Positions 7,635 through 14,118 of a DNA stretch of 64,000 nucleotides are shown one piece after another (positions within the stretch are counted from its first letter, which is position 1; each line of letters starts with the position of its first letter). A model generated the notes under the pieces. The model ran no database searches and was not told the origin of the DNA. It saw only the letters and a list, made by a program, of their open reading frames with translations. The position numbers and the translations under genes were made by a program. The DNA is taken from assembly GCF_012926615.1 (NCBI RefSeq), contig NZ_JABBNU010000002.1, forward strand, positions 434,001-498,000, in the 5' to 3' direction. This DNA is from Marinigracilibium pacificum. Lineage in GTDB: Bacteria > Bacteroidota > Bacteroidia > Cytophagales > Cyclobacteriaceae.

Positions 7635-8308
7635 GAAACACAACGAGTGGATAAGCGCAAATCTATTGCTCTTATTTCCTTTATAACTTCGTTGTTTGTT
7701 TTGTTAATAATTCCCTTTAAAATTCCTAAAATAGCTCTTGATTGAGCAAAATCAAATATCCTTGTTTATAAATACTTGTTTGAAACCGTATATGACCGGG
7801 ATTCAATCCTTGTATTTCATAAAAAGTCTGATGTTACGCTATCACTAAACTCCAGACAGCGGGGGAGGTTGGGCAGTAGCTCAAACGCGAAGCATTGGCT
7901 TTGCCGAATCTCGATTTTGCAAAGCAAATCATCGATTTCATGAACTCCATTAATAATAAATTGAGATAGTGAATAAAATCCAATTCTAGGTACAACGATT
8001 ACCGAATCCCGACTCCGAAGAAGAGGCTATGAAAGCATGGTTACATACTATCAGAAAGTGAAGATTTGATTTGACGAACCGCCGTATCGAAGATGCTGAC
8101 ACTTGTCGTCAGTATACGATCACAAGCACTAGAGTGCGAAGAGAGGGGCATTGCCCCCGTACGTACGGTGGCCATGACGTTTCAGTCATGGTTTACAATG
8201 TGAGATTGAAAATGCTGACCGCAAGCGTCAGTATTGAAAATGCTGACATTTATCGTCAGCAGGCGCACCGTGGGCTTATGGCTCACGACCGTCTACTCTA
8301 TTACCCAC
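7635..8308. repeat. Cassette separator R5 (family 1, short form plus 400-bp composite 3' part)
   Basis: It begins GAAACACAAC-GAGTGGATAAGCGC and follows the short form to CCAGACAGCGGGGG (7865). Then comes about 210 bp of unique sequence with a GCTTTGC/GCAAAGC hairpin, the 40-bp module shared with R3 (8075-8114), and small hairpins CCATGACG..CAGTCATGG, GCTGACC-gcaa-GCGTCAGT (8214-8233) and GCTGAC-atttat-CGTCAGC (8242-8260). The terminal GGGCTTATGGCTCACG module ends in TCTACTCTATTACCCAC. Near 8020-8065 a short open frame resembles the end of a lost gene, so the separator may have fused with an old cassette. Confidence 0.8.
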
Positions 8309-8815
8309 TTTTTCTTTTGTTTTAGTATCCAATATCTGTAATAATGTTGGCATCCTGAAATCGCCGTGCATTGATTTAATATGTTTAAATGCAGTTTCCA
8401 ATTCAATTCCAATTGCTGTTATATATAAAGGCTTTTTACTTTCTCCTCGAAATAATTCTTTTACATTTTCTTTATTTCCATGAAAGCCGGATTTTGCCAC
8501 ACCAATTATAGGAATATTTGAATTCAATTGATTGAAAAGATGACCTCCTAATCCTAATTTATTTTGGTCATCAAGAACTACAAAACCATCAATCACGATA
8601 GCCTTTATATATTTAAATTCCCTTTTGACTTTATTTAGTAAACTTAGTATACAAGGTAATTCACGCTTATAGAATGCCCCTGGTTCATATTCAGCTATTC
8701 CGTCTTTTATTTCCTCATAACTGTTTGTTGGTTCTGAGTCAGACCAATCTTTGAAAGTCAAACAAACAGTTTTTGCTTTATCTTTAAAATAATATGTATC
8801 AAAAGCCAATATCAT
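8276..8815 (-). CDS. Endonuclease V-like protein (cassette 6, second gene)
   Basis: 179 residues, shorter than the roughly 220 of bacterial Nfi. Recognisable endonuclease V elements are MILAFDTYY with Asp6, EPGAFYKRELPC with Glu52, IVIDGFVVLDD with Asp76, GLGGHLF with His92 and PIIGVAKSGF. Family members cleave DNA near deoxyinosine, and these carboxylates correspond to the metal-binding triad. The usual DGHG/HPR segment is altered (DGFVVLDDQNK), so activity is uncertain. The start overlaps the upstream gene by 4 bp (ATGA). The last codons, RVDGREP and the stop, are supplied by the repeat beyond the cassette boundary (8301-8308), which is unusual. Confidence 0.75.
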   Translation of the reverse strand: MILAFDTYYFKDKAKTVCLTFKDWSDSEPTNSYEEIKDGIAEYEPGAFYKRELPCILSLLNKVKREFKYIKAIVIDGFVVLDDQNKLGLGGHLFNQLNSNIPIIGVAKSGFHGNKENVKELFRGESKKPLYITAIGIELETAFKHIKSMHGDFRMPTLLQILDTKTKEKVGNRVDGREP

Positions 8816-9666
8816 AAAATAACTCTTTTTGTTTCTCTATCCGGGAAATTTTCATTTTGATATTTCGTGTATTCTCTAATAAAATGATAGGCTTTAGAAT
8901 TTTCTTTATTTTCAGGCTGAATGTATGAATGGAATCGATGGATTGAAATGATTGAAGCAACACGTTTAATAATCTCTCCATCAGAGTGAACCATGAGGCT
9001 GTTAAGGATATCAAAGTACTTTCTCTGGTCCATTTCAAAAACTTCCCAAAACCACATCCATATGTGATGAATTCTATGATTCTCAACATGACTTATTGAC
9101 TCATTTTTTAACTCCGGGTTTTCAAAACTCAAAAGATTAAAATAATTATTTAGCATCAATTCATTATCATATTCAATTAATCTTTCCGTAGTTCCATTAA
9201 CCATTTTATCTTTCATCTGGGTATATATTACTTCTCCAGATTTTAGATAATATTTAGTTTGCCATGGCTCTGTATTGCTCTTATCTGAAAAACTTTTTAA
9301 TTCTCCTGATGAATAATACTCATAATGTTTACCATCCTGAAATCGAGAGACAATAGCCCCATTAAGATTCCAATAGCGGTAATAGCTGGGAGTACTCTCC
9401 ATCATTTTGTTTCCGTTGGGATAAAATCCAAATCCCTTAACAAATCTTCCATTATCATAGATTTCATGTTCTCTTATTATACCATCTTTATATTTGACTA
9501 TATAATCACCATGAGCATTACCGTTTACATAGCTTGTTTGTTCAATTGGTGGATAACTAGAAATTATTTTACCAGTGAATGGTAGACCTTTAAAATAGAC
9601 CTCTACAAATAGGTCCTCTTCTCTTCTGTATTCTAATTCTGCATTATTGTCTTTAATGGTAGTCAT
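8812..9666 (-). CDS. YwqK/MORN-repeat-like protein (cassette 6, first gene)
   Basis: 284 residues from the ATG at 9666. A TTG start seven codons upstream would lie in the cassette boundary and is rejected. The N-terminal half has short beta-hairpin repeats of the MORN/YwqK type: NGNAHGDYIVKYKDGIIREH, YDNGRFVKGFGFYPNGNKMM, LNGAIVSRFQDGKHYEYYSS, GELKSFSD. The C-terminal half is helical and histidine-rich (SHVENHRIHHIWMWFWEVFE, SIISIHRFHSYIQPEN). YwqK-like repeats are often seen in antitoxin or immunity proteins, but that role is only a suggestion here. The 4-bp overlap with the endonuclease V-like gene implies joint expression. The start is 11 bp from the right boundary GTGGGTAA. Confidence 0.6.
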   Translation of the reverse strand: MTTIKDNNAELEYRREEDLFVEVYFKGLPFTGKIISSYPPIEQTSYVNGNAHGDYIVKYKDGIIREHEIYDNGRFVKGFGFYPNGNKMMESTPSYYRYWNLNGAIVSRFQDGKHYEYYSSGELKSFSDKSNTEPWQTKYYLKSGEVIYTQMKDKMVNGTTERLIEYDNELMLNNYFNLLSFENPELKNESISHVENHRIHHIWMWFWEVFEMDQRKYFDILNSLMVHSDGEIIKRVASIISIHRFHSYIQPENKENSKAYHFIREYTKYQNENFPDRETKRVIL

Positions 9667-9676
9667 TCTTCCAATT

Positions 9677-9920
9677 GTGGGTAACAAGTGTATAAGCGCG
9701 ACTCTATTGCTCTTATTTCCTTTATAACTTCGTTGTTTGTTTCGTTAATAATTTCCTTTAAAAATTCTAAAATAGCTCTTGATTGATCAAAATCAAATAT
9801 CCTTGTTATAAATCCTTGTTTGAAACCGTATATGACCGGGATTTAATCCCTGCATTTCATAAAAAGTCTGATGTTACGCATTCGCTAAACTCCAGACAGC
9901 GGGGGTAGTTATTGTAAGCT
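9677..9920. repeat. Cassette separator R6 (family 1, shortest clean copy)
   Basis: It runs from GTGGGTAAC-AAGTGTATAAGCGC to CCAGACAGCGGGGGTAG and then TTATTGTAAGCT, the boundary of cassette 7. It carries the short form without the 102-bp segment and without the CTCACG terminal module, so it is the minimal version of the family. Internal hairpins GGGATT-t-AATCCC and GTCTGATGTT...AACTCCAGAC are kept. Confidence 0.85.
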
Positions 9921-9921
9921 G

Positions 9922-11187
9922 TTAATTTTTCGGTATTATATGTTTTATATCAACGATTGTTGTATACGGGATTCTATCTTCAATCCATTTTCTATTTGTT
10001 GAATGTTCGGCTTTCTCCTCAGCTCTGCTTCGATAATGATATTCTACATATATAAGTTTCAAACTGGTCATTTTTTTCAAGCCATTCTCATTCTCTTTTA
10101 GAAGGTCAAATGGACACCACAAAGTGTTTATTTGATTTAAGTTGGTTCCTTCCAGATTCAGTGATTTTAAAGTCTCAGGAAAGTGAATATCCTTGAGTTT
10201 TGGTAGTTCAAAAATTTCATCGGAAATACTCTCTAGTTGATCATTTACTCCCAGATCTAATTTTTCCAGTTTTCTAAGCTTTGATATTTGATCAGATATT
10301 TCCTTTATCTCAGTTAGGGACAAGTCTAATTCTTTTAAGTTGGTTAGTGAATATATAGAATTAATATCGTTAATGGGATTTGAACTTAAATTGAGTATTT
10401 CAATGTTGCTTAATAATCGTAATTCTGGTGGTAAGTAGTCAATTTCATTGTTTTGTAAAAGGATTGTTCTCAGCTTATTAAGCTTACTTAGTAAATCTAT
10501 ATTAATATATGAGATGTTGTTTCCTATCAATCCTAATTCATAGGCATTTTTAAAGCTTTGTACTTCTTCAGGTATTGAGTCCAGATTTAAGTTATTAAGA
10601 TCTACGATAGGTATCAGTAATGACGAGTCAGAGTTCGAGAGAGTAATGAAATTATTAAATCTTTCTTTTTTCCATCTTGTTTGAAGGTCATCCTGATATT
10701 CTTGAAAACCGTAGGTACTGTCTCTTACTATACACTGAAATGCACCTCTTAATGTGAAGTTAGTATTTGATGATTGTTCGTCATGGTAATAAACTTTTCC
10801 ACTTGTTTCAATTTGACCAAATAATGAATCTCCAACATTAAATTCAGATGAATTTAATGTGAGTCTTTCTATTTCAAAACTATATATCGGAGGATAGCCC
10901 ACATCCGACCAAGATTCTAGGGAAGATTGAAATGTTCCATTATAATAAGCCAGGATAAATGATTCCCCAACAAAACTGCCACTGTTGACATGAACCACAT
11001 TAACCGAGGAGTCGGTCTTGTAGCAGAAACAATCAAGAAATTCAAAATTATAAGATTTATTAGGTTTTTCGATTACAAAAACGACATTGGTTCCGTTAGA
11101 ATTGATTTCCGGATAGACCTTAAATTCGTGAGAGGCTTCCTGACAAGATAGAATTGGAATAAATAGAATAAGAATTAGTTTCTTCAT
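9922..11187 (-). CDS. Leucine-rich-repeat lipoprotein (cassette 7)
   Basis: About 421 residues from the ATG at 11187, where MKKLILILFIPILSC-QEASH is a clear lipoprotein signal with Cys14 as the lipid anchor. The frame is open upstream but crosses the cassette boundary. The first 200 residues are a secreted domain (FEIERLTLNSSEFNVGDSLF). Residues about 220-370 hold 22-24-residue leucine-rich repeats: LIGNNISYINIDLLSKLNKL, LQNNEIDYLPPELRLLSNIE, LSSNPINDINSIYSLTNLKE. Such proteins bind partners at the cell surface. The boundary repeat is GTAAGCT (9914-9920) against AGCTTAC (11199-11205). The stop is 1 bp from the boundary. Confidence 0.8.
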   Translation of the reverse strand: MKKLILILFIPILSCQEASHEFKVYPEINSNGTNVVFVIEKPNKSYNFEFLDCFCYKTDSSVNVVHVNSGSFVGESFILAYYNGTFQSSLESWSDVGYPPIYSFEIERLTLNSSEFNVGDSLFGQIETSGKVYYHDEQSSNTNFTLRGAFQCIVRDSTYGFQEYQDDLQTRWKKERFNNFITLSNSDSSLLIPIVDLNNLNLDSIPEEVQSFKNAYELGLIGNNISYINIDLLSKLNKLRTILLQNNEIDYLPPELRLLSNIEILNLSSNPINDINSIYSLTNLKELDLSLTEIKEISDQISKLRKLEKLDLGVNDQLESISDEIFELPKLKDIHFPETLKSLNLEGTNLNQINTLWCPFDLLKENENGLKKMTSLKLIYVEYHYRSRAEEKAEHSTNRKWIEDRIPYTTIVDIKHIIPKN

Positions 11188-11198
11188 TGAACAGAAAT

Positions 11199-11321
11199 AG
11201 CTTACGTCAAGGCTATGTGTCCACCGAAACCAACGGCTACTTAAAAAACGCATAGCTGAAACCCAAAGATAATAGCCCCAACTGAAAAACAAAACGGTGG
11301 ACCATAGCTCTTGTTAGGCTC
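11199..11321. repeat. attC-like hairpin between cassettes 7 and 8
   Basis: Inverse core AGCTTAC, then arm AAGGCTATGTGTCCACCG (11209-11226), a loop of 68 bases, and arm CGGTGGACCATAGCTCTT (11295-11312), followed directly by the canonical core GTTAGGC. The arms are complementary over 17 positions with one unpaired base on each side, the extrahelical-base pattern of attC sites. At about 120 bp it is in the normal attC size range, unlike the other separators. Confidence 0.8.
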
Positions 11322-11323
11322 TG

Positions 11324-11854
11324 TTACTTTATCCGTTCCAATTGTCCATTCACATATACTTCTGTTCTAAATAGGTGGCCAGTTGAATTGTAATATTTCA
11401 GATTGCTAGTAGGTATACCGTTGCTGAATTGTCCTTTAAATCTTATTATTCCATTTGTATCAATCTCCTCAATGGTTCCATTACAAAGTTCTCCGCAGCA
11501 GTAGTACTTAAATTCTTCAGGTTTTGGATGTATAGTTTTTGGGCCAAAAAAGCGAGGTTTTTGTAAGTAGAGAGTATCCGTTATGGATTGTTCATATAAA
11601 TAAAGATCAAACCAGAAAGAAGTTAGCATTTCATTCCGATTCATTTGAGCTTCAATCTGGTAGTAGTTTGAGGCTAAGTCAATAGATTTTCTCTTCTCAA
11701 CTATAATCGATGTGTCTGATTCAAAATCATGAATAAAATAAGGGGGCTCAATTACTTTTTGAGTACATGCATCATAGAATAAATATGAGACATTCGATTG
11801 TCCAAATGTGTTTAAGAATATAACAGCTAATATAAAAGTAAATAAGGTTTTCAT
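11324..11854 (-). CDS. Small secreted protein with MORN-like C-terminus (cassette 8)
   Basis: 176 residues from the ATG at 11854, chosen because MKTLFTFILAVIFLNTFGQ is a signal peptide; the longer open frame would cross the inverse core at 11873-11881. The mature part has paired cysteines (YYCCGELCNGT) and ends in antitoxin-like repeats GIIRFKGQFSNGIPTSNLKY and YNSTGHLFRTEVYVNGQLER, of the MORN/YwqK type seen also in cassette 6. The function is unknown. The boundaries GTTAGGCTC/GAGCCTAAC are a perfect 9-bp inverted repeat and fit GTTRRRY/RYYYAAC exactly, the best integron-like pair in the window. Confidence 0.65.
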   Translation of the reverse strand: MKTLFTFILAVIFLNTFGQSNVSYLFYDACTQKVIEPPYFIHDFESDTSIIVEKRKSIDLASNYYQIEAQMNRNEMLTSFWFDLYLYEQSITDTLYLQKPRFFGPKTIHPKPEEFKYYCCGELCNGTIEEIDTNGIIRFKGQFSNGIPTSNLKYYNSTGHLFRTEVYVNGQLERIK

Positions 11855-11872
11855 ATTTGAATGCCCATAATT

Positions 11873-12072
11873 GAGCCTAACGCTTCGGGTAAGAACCGTG
11901 GCGTGATTTAGTAGTAGTTGGTTTCGGTTTTCAAAGTAGCGAATTCTTCGAATTCGCAAAGTAATTTTGTTCGCCTAGTTTGCGAATTCGAAGAATTCGC
12001 GGGGCTAGCAAGTAAACACAAACCTCCAGTGACCTTCTGACGCGACATGGTTTTTTACTGGGTCTGCTACAT
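11873..12072. repeat. attC-like separator right of cassette 8, with nested palindromes
   Basis: It starts with GAGCCTAAC, then GCTTCGGGTAAGAACCGTG, which pairs imperfectly with CATGGTTTTTTACTGGG near the far end (GTAA-AACC-TG-CG conserved in both arms). The middle holds a perfect 22-bp inverted repeat, 11939-11960 against 11979-12000 with an 18-base loop. Each arm is itself a palindrome (GCGAATTC-ttc-GAATTCGC), so two alternative foldings compete. No core is visible at the right end, where the IS-like remnant begins. Confidence 0.6.
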
Positions 12073-12168
12073 TTGACTGGACAATTAGATAAGCTAAAAT
12101 GTATAACTTTCAGACAAATGACAAAACAGAGAAAGAAATACGATAACGAATTTTATCAAATGACTTAA
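12073..12168 (+). pseudogene. Probable remnant of an IS3-type transposase OrfA start
   Basis: The ATG at 12118 opens MTKQRKKYDNEFYQMT and stops after 16 codons. A short basic start with K-K-Y-x-x-E-F-x-Q-M is the usual beginning of IS3-family OrfA in Bacteroidota. Upstream TGACTGGACAATTAGATAAG could be the insertion-sequence end. Nothing downstream encodes the rest. The piece sits exactly where the right core of the last separator should be, so the insertion may have destroyed it. Confidence 0.4.
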
Positions 12169-12257
12169 TTGGAAAATCTTCTATCTGGAGGGCTTTCATT
12201 ATTTTAGTTATATAGCAAATATTTAGGTCTTAATGTAAATAGGAATTATTTTAAAAT

Positions 12258-12294
12258 GAAACTAGCTTGCCTATTTACAAAGCAAGCTAGTTTC
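12258..12294 (-). terminator. Hairpin terminator after the DUF3303 gene
   Basis: GAAACTAGCTTGC (12258-12270) pairs perfectly with GCAAGCTAGTTTC (12282-12294) around an 11-base loop. On the minus strand it follows the stop at 12321 and is followed by an A/T-rich stretch ATTTTAAAATAATT. Confidence 0.7.
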
Positions 12295-12320
12295 AAAATG
12301 GTATTTTCTTATCTGAAAAA

Positions 12321-12557
12321 TTAATCTATAGGATATACCTCAAAATCAGTAAAATCTTTCCAGTTTTCAATCCATTCCTCGAAGAGGTCAGGGTTGTTTG
12401 TTTCCATCAATTGAAAGCAAATGTTTTGCTCCTTATTTACCCATGAATTAAGGTAGTATAATCCTTCGGGAAGCATTCTTCCTTTTTCATTCCACCTTTT
12501 GTTGTTTTCCTCGAATAGTCCCGGTTTGAACTTTTCAACAACCATAAATTTTTTCAT
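12321..12557 (-). CDS. DUF3303 domain protein
   Basis: 78 residues spanning the whole DUF3303 fold: MKKFMVVEKFKPGLFEENNK, GRMLPEGLYYLNSW, ICFQLMETNNPDLFEEW and a closing WKDFTDFEVYPID. The pattern GRMLPEGL, SW and CFQLME is diagnostic of this small ferredoxin-like alpha/beta family, found widely in bacteria without a known biochemical role. It stands alone, 48 bp downstream of the SUFU-domain gene start region and followed by a strong hairpin, so it is either the last gene of a short unit with 12606-13325 or independently transcribed. It is the first ordinary chromosomal gene after the cassette array. Confidence 0.8.
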   Translation of the reverse strand: MKKFMVVEKFKPGLFEENNKRWNEKGRMLPEGLYYLNSWVNKEQNICFQLMETNNPDLFEEWIENWKDFTDFEVYPID

Positions 12558-12605
12558 AGACTGATGATTTATAGATTGACTGGATTAGTAATTGACAAAT
12601 GAATA

Positions 12606-13325
12606 TTAAAATAAACCAAAAAGTTTCTTTCTTTTGACTGTGTTTGGTCTATCAATCTGTAAAATATCACTAACATCGTACTTGTCAAAACCTTCAAATA
12701 GAGCCTCAACTCCCTTTTTTAATTTTAGATTGACTTCTTCATCATAAAGAGGGATGAGAGTATAAAAGTTGATTGTTTTATTTTCAAGTTGAAGTGTGTG
12801 AAATTCATCACTGAAGGTGACAGAAGGTAACAGTACCATTGTGTTTAACTTGGTGTTATCAGCAAATGGCTCTGGTGGGTTGCCATTGGGAATGGTGTGT
12901 CCGTAGCTTAGCCAGGTATTATATTCATGTGGAAATCTGGCCATATACTTTAGCCATCTTAAAGGCCAGTAGTTATTTTCATCTTCAAAATCTTCCTCAG
13001 ATATTTTCCAGTCTTCAGGCAAGCAGATACTTAACTCGGCAAAATCAAAGCCCTCTAGTTCGGGTGGACTATGCATTGGTTTGTCGCTCATACCCGATGT
13101 TACTAAAGTATGGAAAGGTCTTTCCGGAGTAGGTTTAACCCAATGTATATCTATATGGACCTGATCTGATATTATTTCATGAAAAACCATATGGATTTCA
13201 CCAATATGCTTCTCAATGTGCTCTGAAATTTCTTCTATTGATGATTCTCCCGAAGGACCTTCAAAATCATTTTTATCTGACTCATTGTATCGATATATTG
13301 GTGATCCTGATTCTGATTTTTCCAT
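12606..13325 (-). CDS. Suppressor-of-fused (SUFU) domain protein
   Basis: 239 residues. Central features match the bacterial SUFU domain (PF05076): VHIDIHWVKPTPERPFHTLV, TSGMSDKPM, AELSICLPEDWKI, YWPLRWLKYMARFPHEYNTW and GHTIPNGNPPEPFA. The N-terminal 40 residues are acidic and probably flexible. Bacterial SUFU proteins are frequent in polymorphic-toxin immunity loci, but no toxin gene is adjacent here, so an orphan immunity or housekeeping role cannot be separated. It is cytoplasmic, with no signal peptide. Confidence 0.85.
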   Translation of the reverse strand: MEKSESGSPIYRYNESDKNDFEGPSGESSIEEISEHIEKHIGEIHMVFHEIISDQVHIDIHWVKPTPERPFHTLVTSGMSDKPMHSPPELEGFDFAELSICLPEDWKISEEDFEDENNYWPLRWLKYMARFPHEYNTWLSYGHTIPNGNPPEPFADNTKLNTMVLLPSVTFSDEFHTLQLENKTINFYTLIPLYDEEVNLKLKKGVEALFEGFDKYDVSDILQIDRPNTVKRKKLFGLF

Positions 13326-13449
13326 AATTCGATTTTAGTAAGTTGATTTCTTATTTATTAGTTTTTGGTATAAAATCAACCAAAATAATAGTTTCAATTA
13401 TTAAATCAAAACATGATTAATTATTGACATATGCTTTTATGGATAAAGC

Positions 13450-13983
13450 TTATTTTTTATGGTTATAGGTAAGGATTTTTAATCCATCATCGAAAATTTC
13501 ATTATCCACAAGGTCCCATTTTGCTTTTTTTGCTGAACCACCAAAAAGTCGAACTCCATCACCAATGATTATTGGGTTGAGTTTTATTTTTAACTGGTCA
13601 ATCAAGCCGTTATCTAATAGCCATCCGGCAAACTCGCCACCGCCACACAGGTAAACATCGGTATCAGAAGCATCTCTAATTTCTTTTACCCGTTCGATAG
13701 ACTTGGGTTCGATATGAACGGTGTCGGATAAATTTTCTATTTTCATCGAATCTGAAAAGATATGATGCTGCATATGAGGATATGCAGGCTTTCCGGGTTC
13801 AAGTCCATATTGATATCCGAATTCATAGGTTCGGCGTCCCATAATTACCGTATTGAAATTCTGCAAATCAGCAAGATACTTCTCAACTCCTTTTCCACTC
13901 ATGGCAAAGTCACTGATGTCATCATTTGTTCCGGCAATAAACCCATCGATTGAGCTTGCAACGTAGTAAATTATTCTGGGCAT
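13450..13983 (-). CDS. Dihydrofolate-reductase-like / RibD C-terminal domain protein
   Basis: 177 residues. The start MPRIIYYVASSIDGFIAG and the segments NTVIMGRRTYEFGY, VYLCGGGEFAGWLLDNGLID and LNPIIIGDGVRLFGG are typical of YyaP/YwjB-type members of the DHFR/RibD C-terminal superfamily, NADPH-dependent reductases of uncertain substrate. The glycine-rich CGGGEFA is the nucleotide-binding turn. It is transcribed alone, with a terminator of the next upstream gene at 14059-14082. Confidence 0.85.
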   Translation of the reverse strand: MPRIIYYVASSIDGFIAGTNDDISDFAMSGKGVEKYLADLQNFNTVIMGRRTYEFGYQYGLEPGKPAYPHMQHHIFSDSMKIENLSDTVHIEPKSIERVKEIRDASDTDVYLCGGGEFAGWLLDNGLIDQLKIKLNPIIIGDGVRLFGGSAKKAKWDLVDNEIFDDGLKILTYNHKK

Positions 13984-14058
13984 AAGGTAATATTTATGTT
14001 TTGGTTATTTAATATACAATTTTTAAGATCAAGATATTTAGCATTTCATTAAATAAAA

Positions 14059-14082
14059 AAAGCACAAGTTCTCTTGTGCTTT
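14059..14082 (-). terminator. Intrinsic terminator of the DUF4272 gene
   Basis: AAAGCACAAG-ttct-CTTGTGCTTT forms a perfect 10-bp stem with a 4-base loop, and on the minus strand it is followed by a run of T (TTTTTTTATTT). It lies 37 bp after the stop codon at 14119. Confidence 0.9.
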
Positions 14083-14118
14083 GGTATTTGTAATGTCAAT
14101 TGATTTTGTTTTTACTTT

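Larger units (their letters stand above)
2130..12072. mobile_element. Integron-like gene-cassette array (8 cassettes, genes on minus strand)
   Basis: Eight ORF units are separated by long repeats and each is bounded by its own inverted repeat: 2240-2247/2732-2739 (8 bp), 3020-3029/3626-3635 (9 of 10), 3982-3989/4687-4694 (8), 5100-5105/6384-6389 (6 plus imperfect flank), 6745-6752/7636-7643 (8), 8301-8308/9677-9684 (8), 9914-9920/11199-11205 (7), 11313-11321/11873-11881 (9). In integrons the cassette's 5' core and its attC inverse core are complementary in this way. The ORFs fill the units with about 10-50 bp to spare. Two cores fit GTTRRRY (GTTGGGT, GTTAGGC); the rest deviate. No integrase gene is present, so this may be a CALIN-type cluster or a different recombination system. 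Confidence 0.7.

Noticed and set aside
8071-8325. Plus-strand ORF of 84 codons inside separator R5
   Set aside because: It runs across small hairpin modules and the terminal repeat and on into the endonuclease gene's antisense strand; the composition is repeat-driven and no family is recognised.
2732-9920. The separators as ordinary MITE-type transposons inserted between genes
   Set aside because: Insertion would leave direct target duplications on both sides of each repeat. The flanks are not direct repeats; the matching sequences are inverted and lie at the two ends of the gene unit, not of the separator.
11188-11292. Upstream extension of the LRR gene to 11292
   Set aside because: It would be read from the attC-like hairpin; the lipobox begins at the ATG at 11187.
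11855-11959. Upstream extension of the cassette 8 gene to 11959
   Set aside because: The extra 35 codons cross the inverse core GAGCCTAAC and precede a clear signal peptide, so the inner ATG at 11854 is the start.
2130-12072. CRISPR array or tandem repeat locus
   Set aside because: The repeats are hundreds of bases long, the spacers are whole genes, and no short direct-repeat/spacer pattern or cas gene is present.
12606-13325. SUFU protein as an immunity gene of a polymorphic toxin
   Set aside because: No toxin, Rhs or secretion gene is adjacent; the context does not support it.
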